This document shows, in pieces, positions 9,101-17,837 of a stretch of DNA of 64,000 bases. Positions within the stretch are counted from its first letter, which is position 1. Each line of letters begins with the position of its first letter. Location of the stretch: NCBI GenBank assembly GCA_034440135.1, contig JAWXBP010000317.1:1-64000 (forward strand). Reading direction: 5' to 3'. The notes under the pieces were generated by a model that searched no databases, was not told the origin of the DNA, and saw nothing but the letters and a program-made list of their open reading frames with translations. Source of the stretch: Planctomycetia bacterium (GTDB taxonomy: Bacteria > Planctomycetota > Planctomycetia > Pirellulales > JALHLM01). The position numbers and the translations under genes are program-made.

Positions 9101-10486
9101 ATGGGCCAGTTCAACACCGTCGGCCGTGGTGGGCGTCGAGTCGTTGTAGCCCTGCATGCCCCAGATCCAGTTGTCGAGCCCGTACTGGAAGTTGCTCACG
9201 CCGCCGTGCGTGTCGTTGAGGGCCCACCCGGTGAACAACACGCGGCGCTCGTCCGCCACGTCGTCGCCGTCGGTGTCTTTCAAGTACAAGGTCTCCACGC
9301 CGTTATGCACGATCACGCCGCCGCGCGAGAAGATCATCGCCGTCGGGATGCTCAGCTTTTCGGCGAAGACCGTGAACTTGTCGGGGCGCAGATCGCCGTC
9401 GGTGTCTTCGCAAATGCGAATGCGGTCGCGCCCGCCGCCCGGCGGTTGCAACTCATTCGGATAGTCGTAGGTCTCGCAAACCCAGAGCCGTCCGCGTTCG
9501 TCCCAATTCATGGCGATCGGCTTGCCGGCCAGTGAAGGTTCGGCGACGAACAACTCCGGATGCATCCCCTCGGGCGTCATCAGATGCTTGATCGATTCTT
9601 CCGGCGGCAGCGGCTGCTGCATCTCGCTGAGCGGTTCGTCCTGCACGCCCCAGCGGGCGCTCGGCGGATAGTTCGGAATTTTTTTGCCGACGTTGACATA
9701 TTCGAACGGCGCGACGTCCTGGCGCGGCTTGGTCATCTCGGGCACGGGGAACGCCCGATTGTCCAGATACGCGGCGGCCTGTTGCGGATCGCGCCCGGCG
9801 GCCCAGCGAATGCCGCGCTCCACCAGGTTCACGAAGCCAGGGTGCCGCCACGTGCGCTGATCGTGTCCCCAGGCGGTATAAAATACGCGCCCCTTGCCGG
9901 GCGTACGGATCCACGTCCAAGGCTCGACATGATCTCCCTCGCGGCGCACTTCCAGCACCGTGCGATCTTTTTCGTTGTGGCGACGATGCACGTAGGTCTC
10001 GTCCCAACTCTCAAAGCTGGCGAAGCCGCGCATGATGTCATTTTGCGGAGCGACAATCTCGGTCCGAAACGTGCCGGTCTCATGTTTCTGAAACTGCGCG
10101 CCGACCAACTCTACGTACTTATCAGAGTTGAGGAAGCAGAACGAAGCACAGTGCAACGGCACCAGCCCCTTGCCGCCGGCGACGAAATCCAACAACGCCT
10201 GCTCCTGCTCCGGCGCGATCTTTTCGATGTTCGCATACACGACCAACACGTCGTACGGCGCGAGCTTCTCCGCCGAGAGCATGCCAATGTCCTCGGTGTA
10301 GTCCAGCTCAATCCCCCGCCCCGCCAGCACCGGCGCCAACTGCGGGTACCGCTCCGCGGGCTTGTGATGCCCCTGATCGCCCAGGAACAAGCCACGAATG
10401 GGGGCGGTGTCCGCGGCGGACGCCTGTCGACCGAGAACGCAAAGCAAAGCAAATACCACGCAGCGGAAGACCAAAGCGAGTCTCAT
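6125..10486 (-). CDS. Secreted ThuA / PVC-type haem-binding CxxCH protein with HEAT-like region
   Basis: 1453 aa. A signal peptide (MRLALVFRCVVFALLCVLGRQASA) opens the protein. A ThuA-like domain follows (about 28-270; LFLGDQGHHKP, PLHCASFCFLN), then the PVC-type beta-propeller (about 300-680; MTPEGMHPELFVAEP, KPIAMNWDERGRLWVCETYDYP, KDTDGDDVADERRV). Helical repeats cover about 700-1100. A cytochrome-c domain has its CATCH haem site at 1143-1147 and a GPDLTGM segment behind it; distal ligand candidates include SLMPEGF. A last beta-rich domain ends the protein. Family members are thought to be periplasmic or surface dehydrogenases in carbohydrate breakdown; the substrate is unknown. The start at 10486 places the signal peptide at the N-terminus; 42 further upstream codons look non-coding. 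It is divergent from the small membrane protein at 10593 over a 106-nt promoter region. Confidence 0.9.
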   Translation of the reverse strand: MRLALVFRCVVFALLCVLGRQASAADTAPIRGLFLGDQGHHKPAERYPQLAPVLAGRGIELDYTEDIGMLSAEKLAPYDVLVVYANIEKIAPEQEQALLDFVAGGKGLVPLHCASFCFLNSDKYVELVGAQFQKHETGTFRTEIVAPQNDIMRGFASFESWDETYVHRRHNEKDRTVLEVRREGDHVEPWTWIRTPGKGRVFYTAWGHDQRTWRHPGFVNLVERGIRWAAGRDPQQAAAYLDNRAFPVPEMTKPRQDVAPFEYVNVGKKIPNYPPSARWGVQDEPLSEMQQPLPPEESIKHLMTPEGMHPELFVAEPSLAGKPIAMNWDERGRLWVCETYDYPNELQPPGGGRDRIRICEDTDGDLRPDKFTVFAEKLSIPTAMIFSRGGVIVHNGVETLYLKDTDGDDVADERRVLFTGWALNDTHGGVSNFQYGLDNWIWGMQGYNDSTPTTADGVELAHFRQGFFRFTADGKQMEFVRSTNNNTWGLGISEEGLIFGSTANRCPSVYMPIANRYYEAVRGWSPSLVLEMISDTYLFKAATPKVRQVDQHGGYTAGAGHSLYTARNYPQEYWNRTAFVTEGTGHLVGTFVLERDGTNFSSENSFNLAASDDEWTAPIMAEVGPDGNVWVIDWYNYIVQHNPTPQGFENGKGNAYESDLRDKKHGRIYRIVPDGWKQDAAPNLAKAAPDDLVAALAHSNLFWRRHAQRLLVERGELDVLPQLIALTQNQSVDAIGLNVGAIHALWAMHGLGALDGKHADANAAVIAALKHASAGVRMNAAQVVPRVEASLPALVALREDGDALVRLNVLLALAEFPASEQAAETIDAMLRDRNNLADRWIPEAATCAAAAHSGPFLNRIAAAGELSDQQMEVTRIVAGHFARSGNVAAAPALLSKLVDAPPAVAEAIVQGLVNGWPKDSKVPVDAALEASLETVAKRVSPGTRGGLVKLASMWGSEHLGKLAEELSEALLAEVTDDAQSEERRIEAAREFVEFQSNSIEAVDRLLEEITPRTSPELAAGWLRALELSTAEEAGVRLIERLDAFAPAVKANAYGVLLGRPEWTQALLNAADDRPELLVDLSLDRKQVLLAHPSRALRRQAGRLLEKGGTLPDADRQKVLAELLPITHVKGDHVAGKQLFLKHCATCHTHSGEGKRIGPDLTGMAVHPKEELLGNIIDPSKSVEGNFRVYTVATEDGQILTGLLASESRTSIELIDAEGKTISLLRDDISELAASRKSLMPEGFEKQITQEELTNLLEFLAFRGKYLPLDISKVARVSTVKGMFYSADAPAERLIFDDWAPKTFENVPFILVDPRQGRAANAIMLFGPQGYLAPTMPRSVELPCNAPAKAIHFLSGVSGWGYPYGTEKSVTMIVRLHFEDGTAEDHELRNGEHFADYVRRVDVPKSEFAFDLQGRQIRYFAVTPTKQDLIQRIELVKGEDTTAPVVMAITVEGR

Positions 10487-10592
10487 GATGGGCGATCCTG
10501 CGACGAGGAGCGAAAAGCGCGGATTTCGAGCTTTAGAGTGTACCCTGGAGGGAGGGGGGACGTCAAAATGCCATTTACCGAAGGGAATTGGC

Positions 10593-11036
10593 ATGAAACC
10601 GCGATTTACCATTTCGACGATCGCAATTCTGACCGCCTACGCGGCTATCATCGCGGCCGCGGTTGCCGAGCCGATTTCGATTTGGCAGACACTTGGGATG
10701 TTCGCGCCGATTCCAATTCTTGGCGTTTGCTTCCGAGTGATTTTGACATCCCCTGGTCCACGGCGCTGGTTTGCAGCGGGGATGATGGTCGGTACTGTCG
10801 CATACGCTGCGGCAATTGTCGTGCTGCGCGAGCGAGTTAGCCTACCTCACGAGTGGATCAGCGACGCAATCTGGGGGCATCCAGCGGAGTACGTCGGCAT
10901 TGGCGTCACACTACAAGAGGCCATTTACCGCCGCGCATTGCTGGCGTTTCAATTCGCGCTCGTATGCGGCGTCGGCACCGGCTGCCTAACGCTGCTGATC
11001 TTCAAGTTCCTTAACCGCAACGCACGCCATGCGTAG
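10593..11036 (+). CDS. Small four-helix membrane protein, unknown function
   Basis: 147 aa. The start is ATG 10593, preceded by GAAGGG at a 7-nt spacing; the longer frame upstream overlaps the divergent gene antisense and is rejected. The N-terminus (MKPRFTISTIAILTAYAAIIAA) resembles the RFTI-x-x-LLxLT leader seen on many short planctomycete membrane proteins. Hydrophobic segments fall at about 8-27, 35-52, 63-80 and 117-140, separated by basic loops. No known catalytic motif is visible. Its expression may be linked to the divergent PVC cytochrome only by the shared promoter region. Confidence 0.65.
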   Translation: MKPRFTISTIAILTAYAAIIAAAVAEPISIWQTLGMFAPIPILGVCFRVILTSPGPRRWFAAGMMVGTVAYAAAIVVLRERVSLPHEWISDAIWGHPAEYVGIGVTLQEAIYRRALLAFQFALVCGVGTGCLTLLIFKFLNRNARHA

Positions 11037-11176
11037 TCCGACTTCTGTGGCCGCGGTCTGTGACCTTGGCGGGGACGCTTACAACCACGGCAACACGAAA
11101 AACGTCCACACTCAAGAGCGGGTCCGCTCCTCCGGCCTCACAGAGTCCGACTACATAAGACGATGAACACCGCGAT

Positions 11177-11737
11177 CTACTTCGCTTGTTCCATCGCCAA
11201 CAACCGCCGTTTCGTTTCCAACCCGCCTGGCGCTGAATACCCGCCCAGCTTGCCCGCCGCTCCCAACACGCGGTGGCAAGGCACGATCAACGGAAACGGG
11301 TTCTTCCGCATCACCGTGCCGACGGCGCGCGCCGCGCCGGGGGCCGAGACTTTTTCCGCCAGCTCCGCGTAGCTGAGCGTCTGTCCGCGGTGAATTTTGC
11401 GGCAGTGTTCCGTCACGCGCCGGCGGAATGGCGTCATCGCTGACGTGTCGATCTCCACGTCGAGGAAGTCATCGTCGTCGCCCTTGGCGAAGGCGGTCAG
11501 GCGATCGCACAGCCGGCGCTGCCACGGCGTGAGCTTCGCCGTAATCTCGCCGGGCATCCGCAGCGAAGCGATCGCGGAGTCCGGCGAGGCATGGCCGAAG
11601 GACAACTCGACGAGGCAATCCCCGCGCGTCGTGGCGGCCATCCAGCCGAACGCGGTCAGGAAAAGGAATCGCTGGCACGTCGTCGTGGCAAGTTTCGCCG
11701 GCATCGCGCAAACCCCCGATGGCGATTGAGTGGACAT
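11177..11737 (-). CDS. ogt: Methylated-DNA--[protein]-cysteine S-methyltransferase
   Basis: 186 aa. The helix-turn-helix and active-site region is clear: GQTLSYAELAEKV, ARAVGTVMRKNPFPLIVPCHRVLGAAGKLGGYSAPGG in shortened form around acceptor Cys154 of IVPCHRV. The protein removes O6-alkyl groups from guanine in a single-turnover reaction. The N-terminal ribonuclease-like domain is short but present. ATG 11737 is used; Met12 is an alternative. The gene is divergent from the CotH protein, and hairpin copy 3 lies in the 320-nt region between them. Confidence 0.92.
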   Translation of the reverse strand: MSTQSPSGVCAMPAKLATTTCQRFLFLTAFGWMAATTRGDCLVELSFGHASPDSAIASLRMPGEITAKLTPWQRRLCDRLTAFAKGDDDDFLDVEIDTSAMTPFRRRVTEHCRKIHRGQTLSYAELAEKVSAPGAARAVGTVMRKNPFPLIVPCHRVLGAAGKLGGYSAPGGLETKRRLLAMEQAK

Positions 11738-11788
11738 GTGGACATCAGCTTAACGCACGCAACATCGGAAACAAGTTCCGCTCTCGTT

Positions 11789-11853
11789 AAGCCCAGGGAA
11801 GGCCAGCGCAAATCCCACCATCCCCCACGACTTGGAGGGCCTTCCCTGGGCTT
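11789..11853 (-). repeat. 65-bp hairpin repeat, copy 3 (minus orientation)
   Basis: Arms 11789-11804 and 11838-11853 are perfectly complementary over 16 bp with a 33-nt loop. On the minus strand the loop starts CTCCAAGTCGTGGGGGATGG, matching copy 4 (CTCGGTGTCGTCGAGGATGG) at 15 of 20 positions. It sits between the divergent ogt and CotH genes, 51 nt from the ogt start, so here it cannot act as a shared terminator of convergent genes. Confidence 0.85.
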
Positions 11854-11981
11854 GGACTGGCGAAGCGCCGGGCCAAAAGCCCCAATCGTCAAGGATTTCC
11901 TCACAAAATCCACACAATTCATTTAATCCTTGTTAAACTCCAAGATGCCCTGTGGCCATTCAAACCGGTCGCCAGGGAATT

Positions 11982-12055
11982 GGGACAGAGAAGACCAGGG
12001 CCGCTTCCGGCTCGCGCTGTCCCTATCGATCGCGCTTCCAGCAGACAGGGGACAG
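11982..12055 (+). promoter_or_regulatory. Possible leader hairpin covering the ribosome binding site of the CotH gene
   Basis: CTGTCCC at 12017-12023 can pair with GGGACAG at 12049-12055, which overlaps the Shine-Dalgarno AGGGG (12047-12051) in front of ATG 12058. A second GGGACAG at 11982-11988 can pair with the same CTGTCCC instead, which would free the ribosome site. Seven-base stems arise by chance, so this is only a candidate. Confidence 0.25.
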
Positions 12056-12057
12056 AC

Positions 12058-15000
12058 ATGGCGGCCAGGCGGCGACCGCGGTGGGGAAAATCTCGGCGCA
12101 CGAATCAAGTGCGGCGTGGCAATTGGCTCGGCGAACGACTTGAGTCGCGCGTCATGATGGCCGGCGACGTGTTCATCAGCGAGTTCCTCGCGCAGAACGA
12201 CGGCGGGCTGCAGGATCAGGATGGCGATGCGTCGGACTGGATTGAGATCTACAACGCCAGCGCGGCCGACGTCAATCTGCAAGGCTGGCATCTCACCGAT
12301 GACTCCGACGAATTGACGAAGTGGGATTTCCCCTTGGCCGTCGTGCCGGCTGGCGGATTCCTCGTCGTGTTCGCCTCGGGTAAGGATCGCGCCGTCGCCG
12401 GCAGCGAGTTGCACACGAACTTCTCGCTCTCTACGGCAGGCGAATATCTCGCACTCGTCGAACCGAATGGCATCACGCTGGCCTCGGAGTTCGATGCGCC
12501 TCAGCAGTACGAAAAGGTCTCCTACGGCATCGGCCAGGACGTCTCCGTCGAAACGTTGCTCGCCAACAGTGCCACGGGCAAGGTACGCGTCCCGACCGCC
12601 GGCGACGCGGCGCTGGGCACAAGTTGGACTAGTCCTACATTCAACGACGGCACGTGGACGAACGCGCAATCCGGCATCGGCTATGAGACCACGGCGCCCG
12701 GCTTCGCGGTGAAGAACTACAAAGCCAGCGTCACGGTCAATGATCTCTCCACCGCGGAAGAGGTGATTGAGAATCCGAACAACTACTCCAGCGTCGTGAG
12801 CGAGAACGCGGCGACGGTCAATTACCTCGGCACCGACAGCGCCGCGCACTATGGCAACGACCGCGCCTTCCCAGGACAAGTGATCGGGCAAGACGTCGAT
12901 GATTTCGTGATCGAAGCCACGGCGCAGCTCACCATTCCTGCGACCGGCGCCTGGACTTTCGGCGTCAACAGCGATGACGGCTTCGGGCTCACGCTCAGTC
13001 GCGGCGGCGTACCGGTGTTCAACTCTTCCTTTCCCAGCCCACGCGGCGCCTCGGACACGCTGGCCGTGTTCAATGCCACAGAAGCCGGCATCTACGACGT
13101 GCGGCTGACTTTCTACGAGCGCGGCGGCGGCGCCGGGTTGGAATTTTTCGCCGCGCAGGGCAGCCACGGCGCCTTCAACGCGAACTTCGATCTGGTCGGC
13201 GACACCGCGAACGGCGGCCTGGCCGTCGAGTCGGTCGTCGTCACCGGCGGCAGCGGGCCGAGCTTGTCGACGTTCATCAAGACGGATCTCGAAACGTCGA
13301 TGTTCGGCGTGAACAGTTCCGCGTATCTGCGGCTGCCGTTCAACGTGGCCGATCCGGCGAGTTACGAATCGCTCACGTTGCGGATGCGCTACGACGATGG
13401 CTTTGTGGCGTATCTCAATGGTCAGGAAATCGCGCGCCGCAACGCGCCCGGCGCCGCGACGTGGAATTCCACCGCGGTGCAAGATCGCCCCAACGCCCAA
13501 TCGATCGTTGTCGAAGAAATCAACGTCACGGCGTTTATCGACGACCTGGTCGCCGGTAACAATGTGCTGGCCATTCAGGGGCTGAACGAAGTCTCGAACA
13601 GTACTGGCTTCCTGATTCAACCGGAGTTAGTTGAGATCACTGTCCTCGGCGATCAGGAGCGCTACTTCGGCGAGCCGACGCCGGGCGAATTCAACGCAAC
13701 CTCTTTCTTCGGCGTCGTGGCGGATACCGACTTCAGCGTCGATCGCGGCTTCTACAGCGCGCCGTTCGATGTCACGATCACCACGCCGACCGCGGGCGCG
13801 ACGATCCGCTACACCACGGACGGCAGCGAGCCGACGCTCAGCAACGGTAACAATTACACAGGCCCGATTCACGTCGACGGCACCACGACCGTGCGCGCCG
13901 TGGCCTTCAAAGACGATTTCCTGCCCACGAACATCGATACGCACAGCTATATCTTCGTGGCGGATGTGCGCAGCCAGACCGGCGCTGGCTTCCCCGGCGG
14001 CTGGGGTTCCCCCGGCCCGGACTACGAAGTCGATCCAAACGTCACGAACAACCCGGCGTACAGCGCCACGTTCGAGCAGGATTTGCTCACCATCCCTTCG
14101 ATGTCGCTGGTGATGGAGATGAGCGATCTCTTCGACCCGGCGACCGGCATTTATGCCAACGCACAGCAATCCGGCGACGCCTGGGAGCGGCCCGGTTCGT
14201 TGGAAATGATCTACCCGGACGGTACGGAAGGTTTCCAGATCAACCAAGGCGTCCGGATGCAAGGCAACGTCGGGCGCAATCCTGAGTTCGTCAAGCACTC
14301 GTTTCGCTTTGTCTACAAGAACGAGTACGGCCCCAGCAAGTTGCGCTACAACCTGATTCCGGATTCCGGCATCGAGGAGTTCGACAACATCGTGCTCCGC
14401 GCCGGGTTCAACAATTCGTACATGTGCTGCGGCGGCGATCAGAACCAGCGCACCACGTTGATCCAGGACGAATGGGCGCGCGAAACGCTGCGCGATATGG
14501 GCCAGCTGCAAGGCGCCGGCACGTTCGTACATCTGTACATCAACGGGCTGTACTGGGGTCTCTACAACGTCGTCGAGCGCCCGAACGCGGCATTTATGGC
14601 CGACCACTTGGGCGGCGATAAGACAGACTACGACGCACTCAACTCGCTCAAGGTGCTGGACGGCGATCGCGCGGCTTGGGACGCCATGCGCAATCTGGCG
14701 GCGGCAGGACTGAGCACGCCCGCCGCCTACCAGGCGATTCAAGACCAGTACTTAGACGTCGACAATCTGATCGACTACTTCATGCTCAACCTGTATGGCG
14801 GCAACCAGGATTGGGACGACCACAACTGGTACTCCGGCCGCCTGCGCGAGGAAGGCGCCAAGTGGCAGTTCTTTAGCTGGGACGCTGAGCGGACGCTCGA
14901 ATCGATCACCGGCATGAACATGACACCCGTCAATCAGGACTACCGCCCGTCGTTCATCTACAACGCGCTGCGGGCCAACCCGGAATTCCGACTGCGCTTC

Positions 15001-16965
15001 GCGGATCGCATTCAGCAACACATGTTCAATGGCGGCGCGATGTCCGTGGAAGCCAACACCGCGCGGTTCCTCAAGTGGGTCGAAGTGATCGATCGTGCCA
15101 TGGTCGGCGAATCGGCCCGCTGGGGCGATACCCGCCGCGAGCCGCCCTACACGCACGACGTGGAGTTCGTCAACGAAGTGAACCGGGTCGTGCAGCAATA
15201 CTTCCCCGGACGCCATGCCGAGATGATTAAGCAGTTCCGCGCAGCGGGTTTGTATACCAACGTCGATCCGCCCATTTACAGCCAGCACGGTGGCGCAGTG
15301 GCGCCAGAGGACGCGGTTACGCTAACCAGCGTCGGCACGACGTCGTTCACGCCGATCATCGCGGCCGGCTCCCAATGGTACTATCTCGATAACGGCACCA
15401 ATCAAGGTACGGCCTGGAAGGAAGTCGCCTTTAGGCCGGAAGACGTGAAAGACGGGAATGGTGTGCCGATCTGGAAGTCGGGCTTCGGCGAGTTCGGCTA
15501 TGGTGATGGTGGCGAGCAGACCGTGGTGGGTTTCGGACCTAACGCCGGCAACAAGCACATCACGACGTACTTCCACAAGAAATTCAACATCACAGACCTG
15601 GCCGGCATGGATTCCGTGGTGCTACGCGTCATGCGCGACGACGGCGCCGTCGTGTACATCAACGGTCAACCGCTCCCGACGCGCTTTAACATGCCCGGCG
15701 GCGACATCAACTATCTGACCCCGGCCTCTGGGGCGGTCGGTGGTGGGGACGAAAGCGCCTTTCAAGAACTGATCATCGACAAATCGCTCTTGCACGACGG
15801 CGTCAACACCATCGCCGTCGAGGTCCATCAATCGGGCGGCGGCAGCTCCGATCTCAGCTTCGATCTCCAACTGCTGGTCCCAACGTTCGACCCTTCTGGC
15901 GGCTCGATCTATTACACGCTCGACGGCAGCGATCCGCGACTGCCCGGCGGCGCGCCGAGCCCGACGGCCGTACTCTACGACGGTAACGGGCTGCAATTCG
16001 ACGCCTCGGCGGAAGTCCGCGCCCGCGTGTTGCTTGATGGAGAATGGAGCGCGCTCGACGCCGCGACATTCACGGTCCTCGCGCCGAAATTGCGGATCAC
16101 CGAGATCATGTACCATCCGCCGGAGCCGGCCCCGGGCAGCCCGTACGGCGACAACGACTTCGAGTACCTGGAGTTGCAAAACACCGGCGCGACTCCGATG
16201 CAACTCGCCGGCATGAAGCTTTCCGGCGGCGTCGACTTCACCTTCGTCGGCGGTGCGTTGGCGCCGGGCGCGCATGTGCTGCTCGTCAACAACCAGTTGG
16301 CGTTCGAATCGCGTTACGGCGCAGGCCTGACCATCGCCGGCGAATTTAACGGCAACCTCAATAACTCCAGCGACACCTTGCTGCTGGAGTCGGCGTTCCA
16401 AGAGAAGTTGCTCGATTTCAGTTACTCCGATGACTGGCAACCTTCGACCGACGGCGGCGGTTTTTCGCTGGTGATTGTCAACCCGCTGGCGGAAACCGGC
16501 ACTTGGGGCGATGCGCCATCCTGGCGCGCGAGCAACAAGGCGCTCGGTTCTCCCGGCAAGGACGACGCCAATCCGCTCGCAGGGGATACGAACAACGACG
16601 GCGATGTGAACATTGCCGACTTGAACAACGTCCGCAACAACTTTGGCGCGAGCGGCCCCGGCGTCGTCGGCGATACCAACGGCGACAACCAGGTCAACAT
16701 CACCGACCTGAACGCCGTTCGCAACAACTTCGGCGCGTCGAACAACAATTCGCCGGCGCCGTTGCGGCGCAGTGTTTCCGCATCGCAACTCGCCACCACG
16801 ACGAGCGTAACGACCACCGTCGCCGCCCGGCTGGAAACGAAACGCGAGTCGGATGGCACGTTGTCCGCCTGGGACCGCGCGATTCTGGAATTTGTGGGGA
16901 CGACGATTTCGCCGAAGCGAAAGTTGACGAAGGATGTCGCCCGCGATTGGGATTGGCGAGAATAA
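12058..16965 (+). CDS. Giant surface CotH-kinase/lamin-tail/PA14/dockerin protein
   Basis: 1635 aa. An Arg-rich N-terminus leads into GERLESRVMMAGD, resembling the planctomycete N-terminal motif on secreted giants. Approximate domain order: lamin-tail (37-150, WIEIYNASAADVNLQGW), PA14-like (245-380), chitobiase C-terminal-like (565-635, IRYTTDGSEPTLSNGNNY), CotH kinase-like (680-1055; HLYINGLYWGLYNVVERP, NQDWDDHNWY, FFSWDAERTLE), a beta-domain (1090-1275), a second chitobiase-like repeat (1278-1338, YYTLDGSDPRLPGG), a second lamin-tail domain (1343-1475) and a dockerin-like pair (1510-1561; GDTNNDGDVNIADLNNVR and GDTNGDNQVNITDLNAVR). CotH enzymes phosphorylate spore-coat proteins in Bacillus. 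ATG 12058 follows AGGGGACAG. The dockerin loops suggest calcium-dependent assembly outside the cell. Confidence 0.9.
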   Translation: MAARRRPRWGKSRRTNQVRRGNWLGERLESRVMMAGDVFISEFLAQNDGGLQDQDGDASDWIEIYNASAADVNLQGWHLTDDSDELTKWDFPLAVVPAGGFLVVFASGKDRAVAGSELHTNFSLSTAGEYLALVEPNGITLASEFDAPQQYEKVSYGIGQDVSVETLLANSATGKVRVPTAGDAALGTSWTSPTFNDGTWTNAQSGIGYETTAPGFAVKNYKASVTVNDLSTAEEVIENPNNYSSVVSENAATVNYLGTDSAAHYGNDRAFPGQVIGQDVDDFVIEATAQLTIPATGAWTFGVNSDDGFGLTLSRGGVPVFNSSFPSPRGASDTLAVFNATEAGIYDVRLTFYERGGGAGLEFFAAQGSHGAFNANFDLVGDTANGGLAVESVVVTGGSGPSLSTFIKTDLETSMFGVNSSAYLRLPFNVADPASYESLTLRMRYDDGFVAYLNGQEIARRNAPGAATWNSTAVQDRPNAQSIVVEEINVTAFIDDLVAGNNVLAIQGLNEVSNSTGFLIQPELVEITVLGDQERYFGEPTPGEFNATSFFGVVADTDFSVDRGFYSAPFDVTITTPTAGATIRYTTDGSEPTLSNGNNYTGPIHVDGTTTVRAVAFKDDFLPTNIDTHSYIFVADVRSQTGAGFPGGWGSPGPDYEVDPNVTNNPAYSATFEQDLLTIPSMSLVMEMSDLFDPATGIYANAQQSGDAWERPGSLEMIYPDGTEGFQINQGVRMQGNVGRNPEFVKHSFRFVYKNEYGPSKLRYNLIPDSGIEEFDNIVLRAGFNNSYMCCGGDQNQRTTLIQDEWARETLRDMGQLQGAGTFVHLYINGLYWGLYNVVERPNAAFMADHLGGDKTDYDALNSLKVLDGDRAAWDAMRNLAAAGLSTPAAYQAIQDQYLDVDNLIDYFMLNLYGGNQDWDDHNWYSGRLREEGAKWQFFSWDAERTLESITGMNMTPVNQDYRPSFIYNALRANPEFRLRFADRIQQHMFNGGAMSVEANTARFLKWVEVIDRAMVGESARWGDTRREPPYTHDVEFVNEVNRVVQQYFPGRHAEMIKQFRAAGLYTNVDPPIYSQHGGAVAPEDAVTLTSVGTTSFTPIIAAGSQWYYLDNGTNQGTAWKEVAFRPEDVKDGNGVPIWKSGFGEFGYGDGGEQTVVGFGPNAGNKHITTYFHKKFNITDLAGMDSVVLRVMRDDGAVVYINGQPLPTRFNMPGGDINYLTPASGAVGGGDESAFQELIIDKSLLHDGVNTIAVEVHQSGGGSSDLSFDLQLLVPTFDPSGGSIYYTLDGSDPRLPGGAPSPTAVLYDGNGLQFDASAEVRARVLLDGEWSALDAATFTVLAPKLRITEIMYHPPEPAPGSPYGDNDFEYLELQNTGATPMQLAGMKLSGGVDFTFVGGALAPGAHVLLVNNQLAFESRYGAGLTIAGEFNGNLNNSSDTLLLESAFQEKLLDFSYSDDWQPSTDGGGFSLVIVNPLAETGTWGDAPSWRASNKALGSPGKDDANPLAGDTNNDGDVNIADLNNVRNNFGASGPGVVGDTNGDNQVNITDLNAVRNNFGASNNNSPAPLRRSVSASQLATTTSVTTTVAARLETKRESDGTLSAWDRAILEFVGTTISPKRKLTKDVARDWDWRE

Positions 16966-17070
16966 ACCGCGACAGACGAGAGTTCCCGGCCGCGACGCTG
17001 GTTGAAATGCCGGTGATTTGGGCTATCTTTTCGAGGTTGCCCTTACGCTCGCGGCGGGAAAAGACTGCGC

Positions 17071-17805
17071 ATGATGACGTTCTACGAATGGCAAATGACC
17101 CTAGCCCGCCCGATCTTGCCAGTACTTCCGCACCTTGTGAACCGCGAGATCCGCCGCCTCGTGCGGGGGAGCGGCGTCGCCCAGCCCAAGCTACTGGACG
17201 TGGGCGGCAGGAAATCGCCGTACACCATCGGCGTCGCCGCCGACGTCACGGTGAGCGACATCCCCCGTGAATCGGAAGTGCAGGAACAGTTGCATCTCGG
17301 TTTCACGGATCAGATTTTGCGCAATCTCCAGCGACGTCGTTCGAACATCGTGAACGTCGTGCTGGAAGACATGTGCCGCAGCGCGCAGCCGAGCGATCAC
17401 TTCGATGGCGTCGTCAGCATCGAAGTGATCGAACATGTGCCCGACGACGAAGCCTTTGTGGCGCAAATTGCCCGCGTGATCAAACCCGGCGGCTGGTTGT
17501 TCCTGACCACGCCCAACGGCGACTACGTCAAGAACGAACCGCCGAACTACAACCCGGATCACCTCCGCCACTATCCTAAAGCGGCGCTCGCGGACTTGCT
17601 GTCGAGATACTTCCGTGACGTACGCGTGGACTACGCGATCCAAACCGGCAAGCACCGGGCGCGAGGCGGCAAGGGCATCAAGTTGTCACGGCCGCTCCAC
17701 AGCGCCGGCACCATCGTCAGCAACGTGGCCAGCCACTTCGAGTCGCGCGGCACGTCCAACGAACCCAGACGTATGGCTCACCTGATCGCTGTAGCGAAGA
17801 AGTGA
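17071..17805 (+). CDS. Class I SAM-dependent methyltransferase (Methyltransf_11-like)
   Basis: 244 aa. Motif I is slightly unusual (KLLDVGGRKSPYTIG instead of VLDxGxGxG). Motif II/III follows with FDGVVSIEVIEHVPDDEAF, and then IKPGGWLFLTTPNGDYV. The acceptor is unknown; the EVIEHVPD and TTPNGD motifs are common in methyltransferases that modify lipids, quinones or surface sugars. ATG 17071 is the first of two Met codons and no other start is near. It is 105 nt after the CotH gene and converges with the DUF3303 gene, 32 nt apart. Confidence 0.85.
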   Translation: MMTFYEWQMTLARPILPVLPHLVNREIRRLVRGSGVAQPKLLDVGGRKSPYTIGVAADVTVSDIPRESEVQEQLHLGFTDQILRNLQRRRSNIVNVVLEDMCRSAQPSDHFDGVVSIEVIEHVPDDEAFVAQIARVIKPGGWLFLTTPNGDYVKNEPPNYNPDHLRHYPKAALADLLSRYFRDVRVDYAIQTGKHRARGGKGIKLSRPLHSAGTIVSNVASHFESRGTSNEPRRMAHLIAVAKK

Positions 17806-17837
17806 TTGATCCCACACGCCGACCGGTTCGCGTTGCG

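Noticed and set aside
11923-13620. 565-aa open frame on the minus strand
   Set aside because: Antisense to the CotH/lamin-tail gene and its leader; Arg- and Val-rich with no recognisable domain.
16503-17270. 255-aa plus-strand frame bridging the CotH and methyltransferase genes
   Set aside because: It is a shifted frame over the dockerin-coding region and the methyltransferase start; Arg-rich with no domain features.
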